DNA of 64,000 nucleotides from an uncultured Halocynthiibacter sp. (GCA_947503035.1 CANNCD010000001.1:186001-250000), one strand, 5' to 3'. Shown: positions 44,487 through 54,796, counted from the first letter of the stretch. Numbers and translations: made by a program. The notes: a model not told the origin generated them from the letters alone.

Positions 44487-46280
44487 TCAAAGCGGCGCAC
44501 ATGCGGCCAAAAGCCACGGTTTTGCCGCAACGTCCACGCGATCTGCCAAACGGTTTTGCGTTTCCAAATGATAGGCGTCGATCCAATCCCGTTCGTCCTG
44601 CGACAACAGGTCGGTCACGATCAAGCGACGGTCCAACGGCACATAGGTGAGCGTTTCGAACGCCAACATATCGCGCCCATCGTCGCCCTTAATCGCGGGG
44701 GCTTTTCGCACGGAAATCAGGTTCTCGATGCGAATACCGAACGCCCCCTCGCGGTAATAGCCCGGCTCATTTGACAGGATCATGCCCTCGGAAAATGGCA
44801 CATCAGACACGCGTGACAGACGCTGCGGGCCCTCGTGCACACAGAGGTATGAGCCAACGCCGTGGCCCGTGCCGTGGTTGAAATCCAACCCATTCACCCA
44901 AAGAGGGTACCGCGCCAGCGCATCAAGATCGCGCCCCGCAAGGCCACGGGGGAACTGCACGCGGCTGATGGCGATCATGCCCTGAAGCACGCGGGTGAAA
45001 CAGGTTTTCTCGTTCATGCCCACATCGCCCACAGCGATGGTGCGGGTGATATCGGTGGTTCCGTCGCTATATTGTCCGCCGCTATCGACCAGCATCATCT
45101 GGCCGGTCTCGATCTTGGCGTTGGTGTCGTCAGACACGCGGTAATGCATGATCGCACCATTGGGGCCAAACCCCGCGATGGTGTCAAAGCTGATCTCGCG
45201 AAGGGCGCCAGTGTCGCGGCGACAGGTTTCAAGGTGTTTGACCACGTCGATTTCGGTCAATGTGCCGCTGGGGGCGGTCTCATCAAACCACGCAAGGAAA
45301 TTCACGACCGCCGCCGCATCGCGCAGACCCGCGTCGCGCGCGCCTTGGGTTTCGACGGCGTTCTTCTTGGCCTTGGGCAGGGCGCACGGATCGTCGCCCC
45401 AAACCGCGTGTTCCCCAAGCGCCGAGGCCACCGCAATCGGCGCGGTGGTTTTGTCGACCCGCACGGGGCCGGTCAATTTGGTGAGCGTTGGGGCGAAATC
45501 GGCCATTGGATGCACACGAATGTCGGCGCCCAGATGGTCGGCAATGCCCGTCGTCTTGGCCGGATCACAGAAAAGGTCAACCGTGGCATCCCCGTGCAAA
45601 ATGGCAAGCGCCTGTGCGATTGGGTTGCGATCAATATCGGCGCCGCGAATGTTTAACAACCACGCGATGCTATCGGTCATGGTGATGACGGCGGCGGCTT
45701 GGTCCGCGTCGGTGATGGTCTTGGCCAGATCGGCGCGTTTGTCCCCATGGGCCACGCCCGCATATTCAATCGGATGGGCGGTCATCGGCGCGGTGGGGGC
45801 GGCGGGCTGATCCGTCCAGATGGCGTCAATCAGGTTCTCGGACGGCACCAGATCAATTCCATGCCCGTCACAACGTTTCAAGGCGGCCTCGATTTCTTTG
45901 GCGGTGTGGAGCCATGGATCAAAGGCCACGGTGCCGCCATCGGGCAGGGCCGACACAAGCCAATCGCCAAGCGATGTTTCCGGCCACGGCACCGGCGTGA
46001 AATGCGCCAGATCAACCTGTGTTTTCACCTGTGTGCGATAGCGTCCATCGATGAAAACCCCCGCCTGATCCGCAAGTGCCACACAAAATCCAGCAGAGCC
46101 GGAAAACCCAGTGAGCCACAACAGGCGCGCGTCACGCGGCGCAACATATTCGCCCTGATGCACATCGGCGCGGGGCACCAAAAACCCATCCACGCCGCGC
46201 TCTTTCATGACCTTGCGCAGATCCGCAAGACGCGCGGGGCCAAGGGCAGGGTTCGACGGGGTGTCAAAGCTTTGGTACAT
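44487..46280 (-). CDS. M24-family aminopeptidase (Xaa-Pro aminopeptidase type)
   Basis: Removes N-terminal residues next to proline. 597 residues in three parts: two creatinase-like N-terminal domains (about 1-310), then the pita-bread metallopeptidase with LVDSGGQYSDGTTDITRT (metal Asp pair), NHGTGHGVGSYLCVHE (His) and LSNEPGYYREG (Glu). The length and layout match the long eukaryote-like APP1 form common in alphaproteobacteria. Its start abuts the cobT stop with no gap, so it is last or near-last of a cobS-racemase-cobT-peptidase unit. Confidence 0.94.
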   Translation of the reverse strand: MYQSFDTPSNPALGPARLADLRKVMKERGVDGFLVPRADVHQGEYVAPRDARLLWLTGFSGSAGFCVALADQAGVFIDGRYRTQVKTQVDLAHFTPVPWPETSLGDWLVSALPDGGTVAFDPWLHTAKEIEAALKRCDGHGIDLVPSENLIDAIWTDQPAAPTAPMTAHPIEYAGVAHGDKRADLAKTITDADQAAAVITMTDSIAWLLNIRGADIDRNPIAQALAILHGDATVDLFCDPAKTTGIADHLGADIRVHPMADFAPTLTKLTGPVRVDKTTAPIAVASALGEHAVWGDDPCALPKAKKNAVETQGARDAGLRDAAAVVNFLAWFDETAPSGTLTEIDVVKHLETCRRDTGALREISFDTIAGFGPNGAIMHYRVSDDTNAKIETGQMMLVDSGGQYSDGTTDITRTIAVGDVGMNEKTCFTRVLQGMIAISRVQFPRGLAGRDLDALARYPLWVNGLDFNHGTGHGVGSYLCVHEGPQRLSRVSDVPFSEGMILSNEPGYYREGAFGIRIENLISVRKAPAIKGDDGRDMLAFETLTYVPLDRRLIVTDLLSQDERDWIDAYHLETQNRLADRVDVAAKPWLLAACAPL

Positions 46281-48158
46281 TTATCGTCCTTTGTTCATGC
46301 CCATCACACGGGCGCGGGCGCGCGGGTCGCTATCGAACAGCGCCGCAAGTTGTTCTGTCATCGCACCGGCCAATTGTTCCACATCGGTGATGGTCACGGC
46401 GCGGTCATAATATCGCGTCACGTCGTGGCCGATCCCGATGGCCAACAACTCAACCATCTTGCGTTTCTCGACCATCTCGATCACGTCGCGCAGGTGCTTT
46501 TCAAGGAAGTTCGCAGGGTTCACCGACAGGGATGAGTCATCCACCGGCGCGCCGTCGGAAATCACCATCAAAATCTTGCGCGCTTCGGGGCGGGCGGCCA
46601 TGCGACGGTGCGCCCATTCAAGCGCCTCACCGTCGATGTTTTCCTTCAACAGGCCCTCTTTCATCATGAGGCCCAAGTTCGGGCGTACACGACGCCACGG
46701 TGCATCGGCGGATTTGTACACGATGTGCCGCAGATCATTCAAACGACCGGGCAATTGCGGACGACCCGCGGCCAGCCATTCTTCGCGCGCGATCCCGCCT
46801 TTCCACGCCTTGGTGGTGAACCCAAGGATCTCGACCTTGACCTGACACCGTTCAAGGGTGCGCGCCAAAACGTCGGCACAGATCGCGGCGATGGAAATCG
46901 GACGACCGCGCATAGAGCCCGAGTTGTCGATCAACAGCGTCACACAGGTGTCGCGGAATTCGGTGTCTTTTTCGCGTTTAAACGACAACGGGGTCGTCGG
47001 GCTGGCGACCACGCGGGCCAGACGGCCAGCGTCCAAAATGCCCTCTTCGAGGTCAAACTCCCAGCTGCGGTTTTGCTGTGCCTGAAGACGACGTTGCAGT
47101 TTGTTCGCCAAACGGGACACGGCGCCCTTCAGCGGTTCAAGCTGCTTATCAAGATAATCCCGCAGACGTTCCAATTCCGCAGCATCGGCAAGGTCCTCGG
47201 CGGCGATGGTTTCGTCGTGTTCGGTCGTGAACACCTCATAGGTCGGGTCCGCGTCGGACACGGCGGGCGGGGGCGGCGGGTCCATCGGAGCCTCGCCGTC
47301 GGGCATGTCCATTTCATCAAGGTTCTCTTGATCGGCCATGTCGTCCATCGACACCTGCGCCTGACCGGCGTCTTGCTGTTCTTCTTGGCTGCGTTCGGCC
47401 TCGCCCTCGGTGTCTTGTTCGTCCCCGTCTTCGCCGTCTTCGTTTTCGGGGTTTTCTTCTTCTTCGGGCTCTTCCTCGGCGTCGGTGGGGGCCTGGTCAT
47501 CCATGTCATCTGGGTCTTCGCCCAGCTGATCACCGTATCCCAAATCCTCGATGATCTGGCGCGCGAATTTCGCGAATTCGGATTGGTCGGCCAGCACGTC
47601 TTGGATCGCCTCGACCGAGCCGCCTGCGCGTTCCTCAAGGTATGGTTTCCACAGATCAAGCACATTGGCCGCGCCCGCAGGCAGGTCCCGACCGGTGGCC
47701 AATTGGCGCACGAAATAACCGGCAGCCTCGGCCAGCGGGGCCTCGGATTGGGCGGTTAGGCTATCATATCCTTTGCGTTTCGCCTCGGCGGCCAAGATCA
47801 CGTCGATGTTGGACAACGTGCCAGGCATATGGCGGGCGCCGACGGCTTCGCAGCGCGCCTTTTCCATGGCGGAATAGAGGTCGCGCGCCATCTGCCCCTG
47901 TGGGAGATAGCGGTTGTGGGTTTCCGCGTTGTGATATTTGTGTTGAAGCGCAAGCGCATCGGCGGTGCCACGGGCCAGCAACACCTCGTCGCGGGTCATG
48001 CGGCGGCTGACCTGTGGCAGGCGCACGGCGGTGTCGGTTTTACCCGACGGATCAACCGAATAGGTCACCGACAATTCGTGGTCGTTCGCCATGACTTTGG
48101 TGGCTTCGGCAAGCGCCTTTTTGAACGGATCGGCGGGGTTGTCGTTTTTCTTATTCAT
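46281..48158 (-). CDS. cobT: CobT, cobaltochelatase subunit
   Basis: With CobN and CobS inserts cobalt into hydrogenobyrinic acid a,c-diamide in aerobic B12 synthesis. 625 residues: an N-terminal domain, a very acidic centre (about 205-300; runs of Glu/Asp, with [19 protein letters not shown]), and a C-terminal von Willebrand A domain with the MIDAS motif DNSGSMRG near 409. The acidic spacer and vWA are shared with ChlD/BchD. Overlaps the upstream racemase gene by 4 bases. Confidence 0.96.
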   Translation of the reverse strand: MNKKNDNPADPFKKALAEATKVMANDHELSVTYSVDPSGKTDTAVRLPQVSRRMTRDEVLLARGTADALALQHKYHNAETHNRYLPQGQMARDLYSAMEKARCEAVGARHMPGTLSNIDVILAAEAKRKGYDSLTAQSEAPLAEAAGYFVRQLATGRDLPAGAANVLDLWKPYLEERAGGSVEAIQDVLADQSEFAKFARQIIEDLGYGDQLGEDPDDMDDQAPTDAEEEPEEEENPENEDGEDGDEQDTEGEAERSQEEQQDAGQAQVSMDDMADQENLDEMDMPDGEAPMDPPPPPAVSDADPTYEVFTTEHDETIAAEDLADAAELERLRDYLDKQLEPLKGAVSRLANKLQRRLQAQQNRSWEFDLEEGILDAGRLARVVASPTTPLSFKREKDTEFRDTCVTLLIDNSGSMRGRPISIAAICADVLARTLERCQVKVEILGFTTKAWKGGIAREEWLAAGRPQLPGRLNDLRHIVYKSADAPWRRVRPNLGLMMKEGLLKENIDGEALEWAHRRMAARPEARKILMVISDGAPVDDSSLSVNPANFLEKHLRDVIEMVEKRKMVELLAIGIGHDVTRYYDRAVTITDVEQLAGAMTEQLAALFDSDPRARARVMGMNKGR

Positions 48159-48856
48159 TCGGATGTCCCCACTGTGTGGTCGGCAAGGTTGGCGTCGCCA
48201 GTGGCAAGCCGAACCAAAAGGTCGATATGTATGTCTAGCGCGTCAATCACCGGATAACCAGCATCGCGCCCGTCAAAGGCAAGGTTCAGATCGGTCCCCG
48301 CAAGGACAACGGCGTCCGCACCTTGGTCGATCAATTTCTGCCCTTCGGCAAAGAACAGATCGCGTTGTGTATCGGTGCAAACGCTGGACAGGGCCATGTC
48401 CAAATAGGTCTGGCCGACGCCGGTCACGTCATCTGGCGAAATCGCGCGGGTCTTGTGCAACTGACCATATAATTTCGTGCGCATCACCACGGCGGTGCCC
48501 AGCAAACCCACGGTTTTGATCCCGTTCTCGGCGAAATAATCATCAAGCGGCGTGACACCGGACACCATCGGCAGGGCCGACAGCGGCACGGTTTCGTCGA
48601 TACAGTAGTGCCCACCCAGCGACGTTAGAACCGCACAGTCGGCCCCCGCCGCCGCCAGCCGATCAATCAGATCTGCGTAAATCGCGGCCTGTGTGTCGCG
48701 GTCGTCCGCAAGGTTGTTTTTCACCAATGTATTGGCGTCGGCCTGCACGATTGTCATGTCCAATGGCCGACCCAATGCGCGCATCGCTGCGGTCAGTTTT
48801 TGGTAATAGACAACCGTTGATGCAGGACCAATTCCGCCGATCAAACCTAAGTGCAT
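48155..48856 (-). CDS. Aspartate/glutamate racemase-family protein
   Basis: 233 residues with the family opening [20 protein letters not shown] and the segment [17 protein letters not shown]. The family uses two cysteines as acid/base pair; here one is plausible in GHYCIDET, but the second site reads [10 protein letters not shown] with Gly where Cys is usual (GCTE), so a normal two-base racemase is doubtful. It sits between cobS (17-base gap) and cobT (ATGA overlap), an unexpected passenger in the cobaltochelatase unit. Substrate unknown. Confidence 0.85.
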   Translation of the reverse strand: MHLGLIGGIGPASTVVYYQKLTAAMRALGRPLDMTIVQADANTLVKNNLADDRDTQAAIYADLIDRLAAAGADCAVLTSLGGHYCIDETVPLSALPMVSGVTPLDDYFAENGIKTVGLLGTAVVMRTKLYGQLHKTRAISPDDVTGVGQTYLDMALSSVCTDTQRDLFFAEGQKLIDQGADAVVLAGTDLNLAFDGRDAGYPVIDALDIHIDLLVRLATGDANLADHTVGTSE

Positions 48857-48873
48857 GCTGCCCCCTTAGGCGT

Positions 48874-49860
48874 CTACCCTAGGCTGACGTTTGCTGCGGA
48901 TTCTGGCAGTTCCTCGTCGAAACAACGCTGATAGAATTCGGCGACGGTTTGACGTTCCAGTTCGTCACATTTGTTCAGGAACGACAGACGGAAGGCATAG
49001 CCAACGTCCTTAAAGATCATCGCGTTTTGTGCCCATGCGATCACGGAACGTGGGGACATAACGGTCGATAGATCGCCGTTCATAAATGCGGTGCGGGTCA
49101 GATCGGCAACAGTCACCATCTGGGTCACGGTCTTGCGGCCGGCCTCGGTGTTGTATGTCGGGTTCTTGGCGATCACGATGTTGGATTCCGCATCACGTGA
49201 CAGATAGTTCAACGTGGACACAAGGGACCAACGGTCCATCTGACCTTGGTTGATCTGTTGGGTGCCGTGGTAAAGACCAGTGGTGTCGCCCAAACCAACG
49301 GTGTTGGCGGTCGCGAAAATACGGAAGAATGGGTTCGGCGTGATGACCTTGTTCTGGTCAAGCAACGTCAGTTTACCGTCGGTTTCAAGAACCCGTTGGA
49401 TCACGAACATCACGTCCGCGCGGCCCGCATCATATTCGTCGAACACAATCGCGGTTGGTGTACGAAGCGCCCAAGGCAGGATGCCTTCTTGGAATTCTGT
49501 GGTCTGTTTGCCGTCTACCAATTTGATCGCGTCCTTACCGATCAGATCGATACGGGAAATGTGGCTATCAAGGTTCACACGAACCGATGGCCAGTTCAGG
49601 CGCGCGGCAACCTGTTCGATGTGCGTCGACTTACCGGTGCCGTGGTACCCTTGGATCATCACGCGGCGGTTATGGCTAAAGCCAGCCAAGATCGCCATCG
49701 TGGTGTCAGGGTCGAATTTATAGGTGCTGTCGAGATCCGGCACGCGTTCTGTACGCTCGGAGAACCCCTTGATCGTCATGTCCGTATCAATGCCAAACAC
49801 GTCGCGAACGGAAATGTCTTCGGTGGGTTTTGCGTTGATATCTAGGGCGGCGTCGGTCAT
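48874..49860 (-). CDS. cobS: CobS, cobaltochelatase AAA+ subunit
   Basis: AAA+ ATPase partner of CobT. 328 residues: the N-terminal [19 protein letters not shown] is typical of CobS, with Walker [14 protein letters not shown] near 71, Walker [17 protein letters not shown], and sensor segments [20 protein letters not shown]. The start MTDAALD at 49860 has GAGGA 6 bases ahead; the frame is open 72 bases further upstream. It is first of the cobS-racemase-cobT-peptidase unit. Confidence 0.96.
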   Translation of the reverse strand: MTDAALDINAKPTEDISVRDVFGIDTDMTIKGFSERTERVPDLDSTYKFDPDTTMAILAGFSHNRRVMIQGYHGTGKSTHIEQVAARLNWPSVRVNLDSHISRIDLIGKDAIKLVDGKQTTEFQEGILPWALRTPTAIVFDEYDAGRADVMFVIQRVLETDGKLTLLDQNKVITPNPFFRIFATANTVGLGDTTGLYHGTQQINQGQMDRWSLVSTLNYLSRDAESNIVIAKNPTYNTEAGRKTVTQMVTVADLTRTAFMNGDLSTVMSPRSVIAWAQNAMIFKDVGYAFRLSFLNKCDELERQTVAEFYQRCFDEELPESAANVSLG

Positions 49861-50046
49861 GGGAAGTCCTCGTAATATGCGCACCTGGCGCGGGTGCGGT
49901 CTCTGACGTTTGATTTCTGCGCCAATTCCCAAGGTGGTGCAAGGGGAAGGGGCAGATTTATCGTTAATTGTCGCCGGTTTTCGGAGTTTCTTTAGAATTC
50001 CATGTCACAGAGGTTTCAAAGCCCTTGTGCAGGAGAGACAGGCCAT

Positions 50047-51246
50047 ATGCCCAGTGACGCCGATATCGAAACACAGCTTGGCCGGATGGTCGCAAAACAG
50101 CCGCGCGGTTTGATCGGTCTTTATGATGTGATCGGGCCGACGATCTATGCGATGTGCCTGCTTGTGTCCCGACATGAGGGCGAGGCGGCACAGCATCTGC
50201 GCATGATTTTTGGACGCCTGTGGGGCGGCGCGGGGCGTTACCCCGCGACCCAACTGTCGGGTAAGGCATGGATCATGTCGGTGGTGCGTAACGTGCTGCA
50301 AGACCCCATTACCGATGTTTGGCCTGAAAACGTGTCCAAAGATTTGGCCGAAGAGATGGGCGGCATGGGTCTCAGCGCGCTGGCGCGGGTGCTTTATCTG
50401 CGGGGTTGGTCCTATGATGATTTGGCGCCGCATTTGGAGATGACGGCGGATCAGGTACGTGATTGGGTCATTTGGCGCGATTTGACATTGGACGGGGATG
50501 ATACCCCCGCGGATACGGCCTTGGCGGCAGAATATGTGTTGGGCACGCTTGATCCCGACGCGTCGCGCACCTTTCGTATGAGCATTTCGCGCGATCTGGG
50601 CGTGGGCGCGACATTCATTTTCTGGTCCGAACGGTTTGCGTCGATCTTTGACGCCATTGCACCCGTGTCCCCGCCCGACGACCTGACCGCGGCGGTGCGT
50701 GGCATTGCGGGAAAGGACGCGGAAAAGGCGGCGCGGCGGCGCGACATCATTTCGCGGGCAATTGGCGTTGCGGCCTGCATGGCCTTTGTGGTCGCGGCGG
50801 CGGTCGCCTATTTTCATACCGATACGGTGGTCCCCTATGCCACAACGTTGACCGGTCCCGATGTGGATCATTGGGGTGATGTGACGTTCGATGCGGGCCG
50901 TCAGGAATTTGTCGTGTCGATCAACAAGGACCGCGACCTTCAGGATGGTGTCGCGCTTTGGGTGATGACGCCAGCGGGGGACGTTGTGCCCATTGGGGCG
51001 CTCACGGGGCTGACATCGGCGCGGTTTACGGCGCCGCCATCGGTGATCCCCGATATGTGGGACAACCAACTGATCCTACGCCGCCATACCCCAAACAAAA
51101 ACGCCCGCGGTGCCTTTTTGGCGCGCGGACGGTTTATGCGGCCCTCGGATGAAAACGGGGCCAGTGATTTGTTGGATCAACTGTTCCTAGCTTTTAAAGC
51201 TGCGGCTGTCCTTGATCTGGTCCCAGGCCCAAACGACTTCTTGTAG
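50047..51246 (+). CDS. Fused ECF-sigma-like and RskA-type anti-sigma membrane protein
   Basis: 399 residues with an unusual composition. Residues 20-85 resemble ECF sigma region 2 (GLIGLYDVIGPTIYAMCLLV, MIFGRLWGGAGRY, GKAWIMSVVRNVL). Residues 105-145 resemble region 4 (LARVLYLRGWSYDDLAPHLE, MTADQVRDWVIW). Residues 158-220 match the zinc-free anti-sigma start (ALAAEYVLGTLDPDASRTF, WSERFASIFDAIAPVSPP). A membrane helix follows (236-256), then an RskA-like C-terminal domain (VALWVMTPAGDVVPIGALTG). Normally sigma and anti-sigma are two genes. Several sigma positions look degenerate, so DNA binding is uncertain. The last ~20 residues overlap the end of the opposing DnaJ-like gene by 60 bases. AGGAGA stands about 10 bases before the ATG. 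Confidence 0.72.
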   Translation: MPSDADIETQLGRMVAKQPRGLIGLYDVIGPTIYAMCLLVSRHEGEAAQHLRMIFGRLWGGAGRYPATQLSGKAWIMSVVRNVLQDPITDVWPENVSKDLAEEMGGMGLSALARVLYLRGWSYDDLAPHLEMTADQVRDWVIWRDLTLDGDDTPADTALAAEYVLGTLDPDASRTFRMSISRDLGVGATFIFWSERFASIFDAIAPVSPPDDLTAAVRGIAGKDAEKAARRRDIISRAIGVAACMAFVVAAAVAYFHTDTVVPYATTLTGPDVDHWGDVTFDAGRQEFVVSINKDRDLQDGVALWVMTPAGDVVPIGALTGLTSARFTAPPSVIPDMWDNQLILRRHTPNKNARGAFLARGRFMRPSDENGASDLLDQLFLAFKAAAVLDLVPGPNDFL

Positions 51247-51822
51247 ACGTTCTTCGTCGGACCGATCCCCACCGTTCAAATCGGGGTGTAGGATCTTGAT
51301 AAGCTTCTTATAGGCTTTGCGGATCTCTGGTTTGGTCCAGTGGTCTTTGGCCTCAAGAACCTCAATCGCGCGACGTTCCGATGGGGGCAGACGACGGGTG
51401 CCGCCTGTGGTGGATTTGCCCGGATTACGGGTCGCATTTTCACCCAGAACCTGATGCGGGTCATCCACGCCCAGACGTTCCCACGCCTGTTGTTCAACGG
51501 ATTTCTTACCGAACGGTTCGGTCGGGCGATCACCAACTTTGCTGTTGTTGATATGTGCTTCCATTTCTTCTTCGGTTTGGCCGTTAAAGAAATTCCATTT
51601 CAGGTTAAATTCGCGCACGTGTTCCTTACAGAACCACAGGAATTCGTCCAGATGGTCGGGGGAACGCGGGGCGCGGTATTTGCCCACCTCATCACAACCG
51701 GAATGGGCGCATTCGCGTGTAGAAGTTTCCACAGCGCCTGACATTCCGCGGCGCCCGCGGACCCGTTTCTTCTTATCAGAAGAAACGCTCATATCGAAAC
51801 CAAATGGATCGTCTTTTTTCAT
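51187..51822 (-). CDS. DnaJ-domain protein with C-terminal J domain
   Basis: 211 residues. The J domain is at the C-terminus (about 150-205): KPEIRKAYKKLIKILHPDLN carries the HPD tripeptide needed to stimulate Hsp70 ATPase. The N-terminal half has spaced cysteines (ECAHSGCDEVGKY, WFCKEHVREFN) that could bind metal. The start MKKDDPFGFDMS at 51822 is chosen over a longer frame to 51906. It is divergent from bolA with 84 bases between; this DnaJ/BolA pair near cobS is common in Rhodobacterales. Confidence 0.88.
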   Translation of the reverse strand: MKKDDPFGFDMSVSSDKKKRVRGRRGMSGAVETSTRECAHSGCDEVGKYRAPRSPDHLDEFLWFCKEHVREFNLKWNFFNGQTEEEMEAHINNSKVGDRPTEPFGKKSVEQQAWERLGVDDPHQVLGENATRNPGKSTTGGTRRLPPSERRAIEVLEAKDHWTKPEIRKAYKKLIKILHPDLNGGDRSDEERLQEVVWAWDQIKDSRSFKS

Positions 51823-51906
51823 GGGGGTGCCTATTCGCGGTAGGTGGTCGACTCGGAGATAACAGTTTAGAGTTTTGCGACGCGAGGAAAAGAGGAAACC
51901 GCACAA

Positions 51907-52164
51907 ATGGCCGTGATTGACGAAATTAAATCGAACCTAATGGCGGAATTTTCGCCAACCCTTCTGGAGGTCGAAGACCAAAGCGAAGCGCACCGCGGGC
52001 ATTCCGGTTTCCAAGAGGGCGGCGAGAGCCATTTCCACGTGATTATCCGCGCCGCCGCCTTTGCCGAGATGTCACGCATCCAGCGTCACCGCGCGGTGAA
52101 CGCGGCGATTGGCAAGGACATCATCACCCGCATTCACGCCCTGTCGCTAGATATCGACAGTTAG
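51907..52164 (+). CDS. bolA: BolA-family protein
   Basis: 85 residues with the BolA class II-like fold: a short helix, then HRGHSGFQEGGESHFHVIIR, including the conserved His residues that with monothiol glutaredoxin bind a 2Fe-2S cluster, and RIQRHRAVNAAIG. BolA-glutaredoxin pairs act in Fe-S delivery or iron sensing; no glutaredoxin gene is seen in this window. The last 18 bases overlap the opposing DUF4177 gene. Confidence 0.93.
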   Translation: MAVIDEIKSNLMAEFSPTLLEVEDQSEAHRGHSGFQEGGESHFHVIIRAAAFAEMSRIQRHRAVNAAIGKDIITRIHALSLDIDS

Positions 52165-52506
52165 ACGTTGCGCAGGCTGCGCCGGTTCCTCGGTTGGGTT
52201 CGGCGCGGCAACCGTTGGTTCGGGCAATGACGGTTCAAGGTCGTGCAAAACCTGTGGCGCGAATACGTCTTCGTCGGCGGTAACGGCACGTTTAAAGATC
52301 AGAACGTTTTGATAAAGCGTCGATTTTGCCCCCATGGCGCTGCGCTCTTCACAGGGCAATGTCTCGGCGCGCACATATTCCCAACCGTCCGCGCCATAGC
52401 TGTTCATCAGGTCCATCAACGTGTGAGAGAACCGATTGTTCGTGCCACGCACACCCTTAATACGGGCGGCTTTGACGGGGGCGGGGACAACTTTGTATTC
52501 GTACAT
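52147..52506 (-). CDS. DUF4177-like protein
   Basis: 119 residues. MYEYKVVPAP, then SYGADGWEYVRAETLP and LIFKR, is the DUF4177 pattern (a ~50-residue alpha/beta unit) in residues 1-75. The rest is a Pro/Glu-rich tail. The start MYEYKVV at 52506 is preferred over 52557 because that upstream part lies in the gatB terminator. Function unknown. Confidence 0.8.
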   Translation of the reverse strand: MYEYKVVPAPVKAARIKGVRGTNNRFSHTLMDLMNSYGADGWEYVRAETLPCEERSAMGAKSTLYQNVLIFKRAVTADEDVFAPQVLHDLEPSLPEPTVAAPNPTEEPAQPAQRLTVDI

Positions 52507-52542
52507 ATGGGCACCTAGAATCTGTTTCGAGAGAGAATAACG

Positions 52543-52575
52543 AAAAAGGGCGCCCACACAAAGATGGGGCGCCCT
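52543..52575 (-). terminator. Terminator of gatB
   Basis: On the minus strand a perfect 9-base stem AGGGCGCCC/GGGCGCCCT with an 11-base loop is followed by TTTT. It begins about 30 bases after the gatB stop. Confidence 0.88.
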
Positions 52576-52605
52576 AATAAATCGATATGTTGCCGTTCTA
52601 CACGC

Positions 52606-54117
52606 TTATTGCGCGAGCTTCTTGGCGATAATTTCGTTCACGGCCTTGGGGTTTGCCTTGCCGCCGGTGGCCTTCATGACCTGACCGACGAACCAACCCG
52701 CAAGTTTCGGGTTCTGCTTGGCCTTTTCGACCTGCGCAGGGTTTTCCGCGATGATCTTGTCCACGGCGGCCTCGATGGCACCGGTGTCCGTCACCTGTTT
52801 CATGCCGCGCGCGTCCACGATCTCGGCGGGGTCGCCACCTTCGGTATAGACGATTTCAAACAGATCTTTGGCGATCTTGCCCGAGATATCACCCTTAGTG
52901 ATCAGCGCGATGATCCCGCCCAGTTGGTCTGGGTTGATCGGGCTATCGGTGATGTCCTTTTCGTCCTTCTTCAGACGGCCGAACAATTCGTTGATGACCC
53001 AGTTCGCGGCCAATTTACCGTCGCGACCTTCGGCGGTGGCTTCAAAGAAACCCGCACTTACCGTGTCGGCAGTCAGAACAGAGGCGTCATAGTCAGACAG
53101 GCCAAAGTCCTTGATAAAACGTGCCTTTTTCGCGTCAGGCAGTTCAGGAAGGGTCTTGGCGATATCGTCCACCCACTCCTGTTCGATCTCAAGCGGTAGA
53201 AGATCAGGACATGGGAAGTAACGGTAATCATGCGCTTCTTCTTTGGACCGCATGGACCGTGTTTCGTTCTTGTCCGCGTCATAAAGACGGGTTTCCTGAT
53301 CGACGGTGCCGCCATCTTCGAGGATCGCGATTTGGCGACGGGCCTCATAATCGATGGCCATCTGGATGAAGCGCATAGAGTTCATGTTCTTCAATTCACA
53401 GCGGGTGCCGAGATGCGAGAAATCTTGGGTCTCTTGGTATTTCTCGTACTGACCTTGGCGACAGACCGACACGTTCACGTCGGCGCGCATCGAGCCGGAC
53501 TGCATGTTGCCGTCGCAGGTGCCAAGATAGCGCAGGATCTGACGCAGTTTTGTGACATAGGCGGCGGCTTCTTCTGGGCCACGGATATCGGGTTTTGACA
53601 CGATTTCCATCAACGCAACACCGGTGCGGTTCAGGTCAACGAATGACATGTTCGGGTCCATATCGTGGATCGATTTACCAGCATCTTGTTCAAGGTGGAT
53701 ACGTTCGATGCGCACGTTCCGCGCCACGCCTTCGGCCATTTCAACCAGAACTTCGCCTTCGCCCACGATGGGGTGGTACAGCTGGGAAATCTGGTAGCCT
53801 TGTGGAAGGTCAGGGTAGAAATAGTTTTTGCGGTCAAACGCAGAGTACAGGTTGATCTCGGCATTGAGGCCCAGACCGGTGCGCACCGCCTGTTCGACAC
53901 AGTATTCGTTGATCACGGGCAACATGCCAGGCATGGCGGCGTCAACGAAGGATACGTTTGAATTTGGCTCGGCGCCGAAAGTGGTCGAAGCACCGGAGAA
54001 AAGCTTTGCGTTGCTGCTCACTTGGGCGTGAATTTCAAGCCCGATCACAAGCTCCCAGTCGTGTTTCGCACCGGCGATGACTTTGGGTTTTGGCAATTCA
54101 TAAGTTAGGTCAAGCAT
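52606..54117 (-). CDS. gatB: GatB, Asp/Glu-tRNA amidotransferase subunit B
   Basis: Activates mischarged Glu-tRNA(Gln)/Asp-tRNA(Asn) with ATP for transamidation. 503 residues: [33 protein letters not shown], the metal/ATP region [12 protein letters not shown] and [36 protein letters not shown], plus the C-terminal YqeY-like tail domain ([19 protein letters not shown]). It stands alone here without gatC or gatA. Confidence 0.97.
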   Translation of the reverse strand: MLDLTYELPKPKVIAGAKHDWELVIGLEIHAQVSSNAKLFSGASTTFGAEPNSNVSFVDAAMPGMLPVINEYCVEQAVRTGLGLNAEINLYSAFDRKNYFYPDLPQGYQISQLYHPIVGEGEVLVEMAEGVARNVRIERIHLEQDAGKSIHDMDPNMSFVDLNRTGVALMEIVSKPDIRGPEEAAAYVTKLRQILRYLGTCDGNMQSGSMRADVNVSVCRQGQYEKYQETQDFSHLGTRCELKNMNSMRFIQMAIDYEARRQIAILEDGGTVDQETRLYDADKNETRSMRSKEEAHDYRYFPCPDLLPLEIEQEWVDDIAKTLPELPDAKKARFIKDFGLSDYDASVLTADTVSAGFFEATAEGRDGKLAANWVINELFGRLKKDEKDITDSPINPDQLGGIIALITKGDISGKIAKDLFEIVYTEGGDPAEIVDARGMKQVTDTGAIEAAVDKIIAENPAQVEKAKQNPKLAGWFVGQVMKATGGKANPKAVNEIIAKKLAQ

Positions 54118-54276
54118 GTCACGTATCCTGTCTGATTGCTTTCCTTCTAGGATAGCTCAATTCGGGTCGCAAGGGGGAATGGACGCGCGGGGCGTCTATC
54201 AACGCACGAAGATGCGTTTCGGGTCAAAAACTGGCGTGGTGTCCCCGCCATGGGCAGGGGCACCCAGTGTCGCAAG

Positions 54277-54720
54277 TTAATTGCTTTTGTATGGGATCTT
54301 CTGGGCCGCGCCTTCTTTGATGATATCAAAGGTCAGACGGCCCTCGTCATCGCGATTGGCCTTATAGGTTAGGATTTCGTCGATTTTATTGTCTGGCGTA
54401 AAGGTCAGAACGGTGGGCGAGATATCGGTAACGGCGTCCGCCTCGATATAGTCGCTCGAACAGATGATGACCTGATCGCCAACCTGACAGGACCGCGCGG
54501 CCGCGCCGTTCAACACACATTGGCCCGCGCCGCGGTCGCCGTAAATCACATAGGTTGAAATGCGTGCACCGGAATTTTTGTTCCAGATTTCAACGAATTC
54601 CATGGGGATGATGCCCGCCGCTTCGCAGTGGTCAGGGTCCAGCGTAATAGAGCCGTGATAGTTCAAATCCGCCTCGGTGACAGTGATGCCATGAAGCTTG
54701 GCTGCGACGATCTTTTTCAT
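54277..54720 (-). CDS. panD: Aspartate 1-decarboxylase proenzyme
   Basis: Makes beta-alanine for pantothenate. 147 residues. Self-cleavage at Gly23-Ser24 (ADLNYHGSITLD) would create the pyruvoyl group on Ser24. The catalytic residues Lys8 (AAKLHGI), Thr56 and Tyr57 (RISTYVIYGDRG) and the NGAAAR loop are in place. It is about 20 residues longer than the usual 126, with a C-terminal tail from about 118 on. The start MKKIVAAKLHG at 54720 fits the family; the frame continues 66 bases upstream. 159 bases separate it from gatB downstream. Confidence 0.9.
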   Translation of the reverse strand: MKKIVAAKLHGITVTEADLNYHGSITLDPDHCEAAGIIPMEFVEIWNKNSGARISTYVIYGDRGAGQCVLNGAAARSCQVGDQVIICSSDYIEADAVTDISPTVLTFTPDNKIDEILTYKANRDDEGRLTFDIIKEGAAQKIPYKSN

Positions 54721-54753
54721 AGGGCCCCCTAGGTTTTGCGGGTGCGTGATACC

Positions 54754-54791
54754 CAAGGTTGCGCGTGCTTGCAAGGGCGCGCGCAACCTTG
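54754..54791 (-). terminator. Strong hairpin after pepN
   Basis: A perfect 12-base inverted repeat CAAGGTTGCGCG / CGCGCAACCTTG with a 14-base loop, starting 6 bases after the pepN stop. There is no T-run, so termination is likely but not certain. Confidence 0.65.
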
Positions 54792-54796
54792 TTGCG

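Noticed and set aside
46608-47759. 383-codon plus-strand frame
   Set aside because: Antisense of cobT; the Phe/Val/Leu-rich block is the mirror of CobT's acidic region, not a membrane protein.
54147-54329. 60-codon minus-strand frame between panD and gatB
   Set aside because: Overlaps the end of panD in another frame, no ribosome site and no recognisable features.
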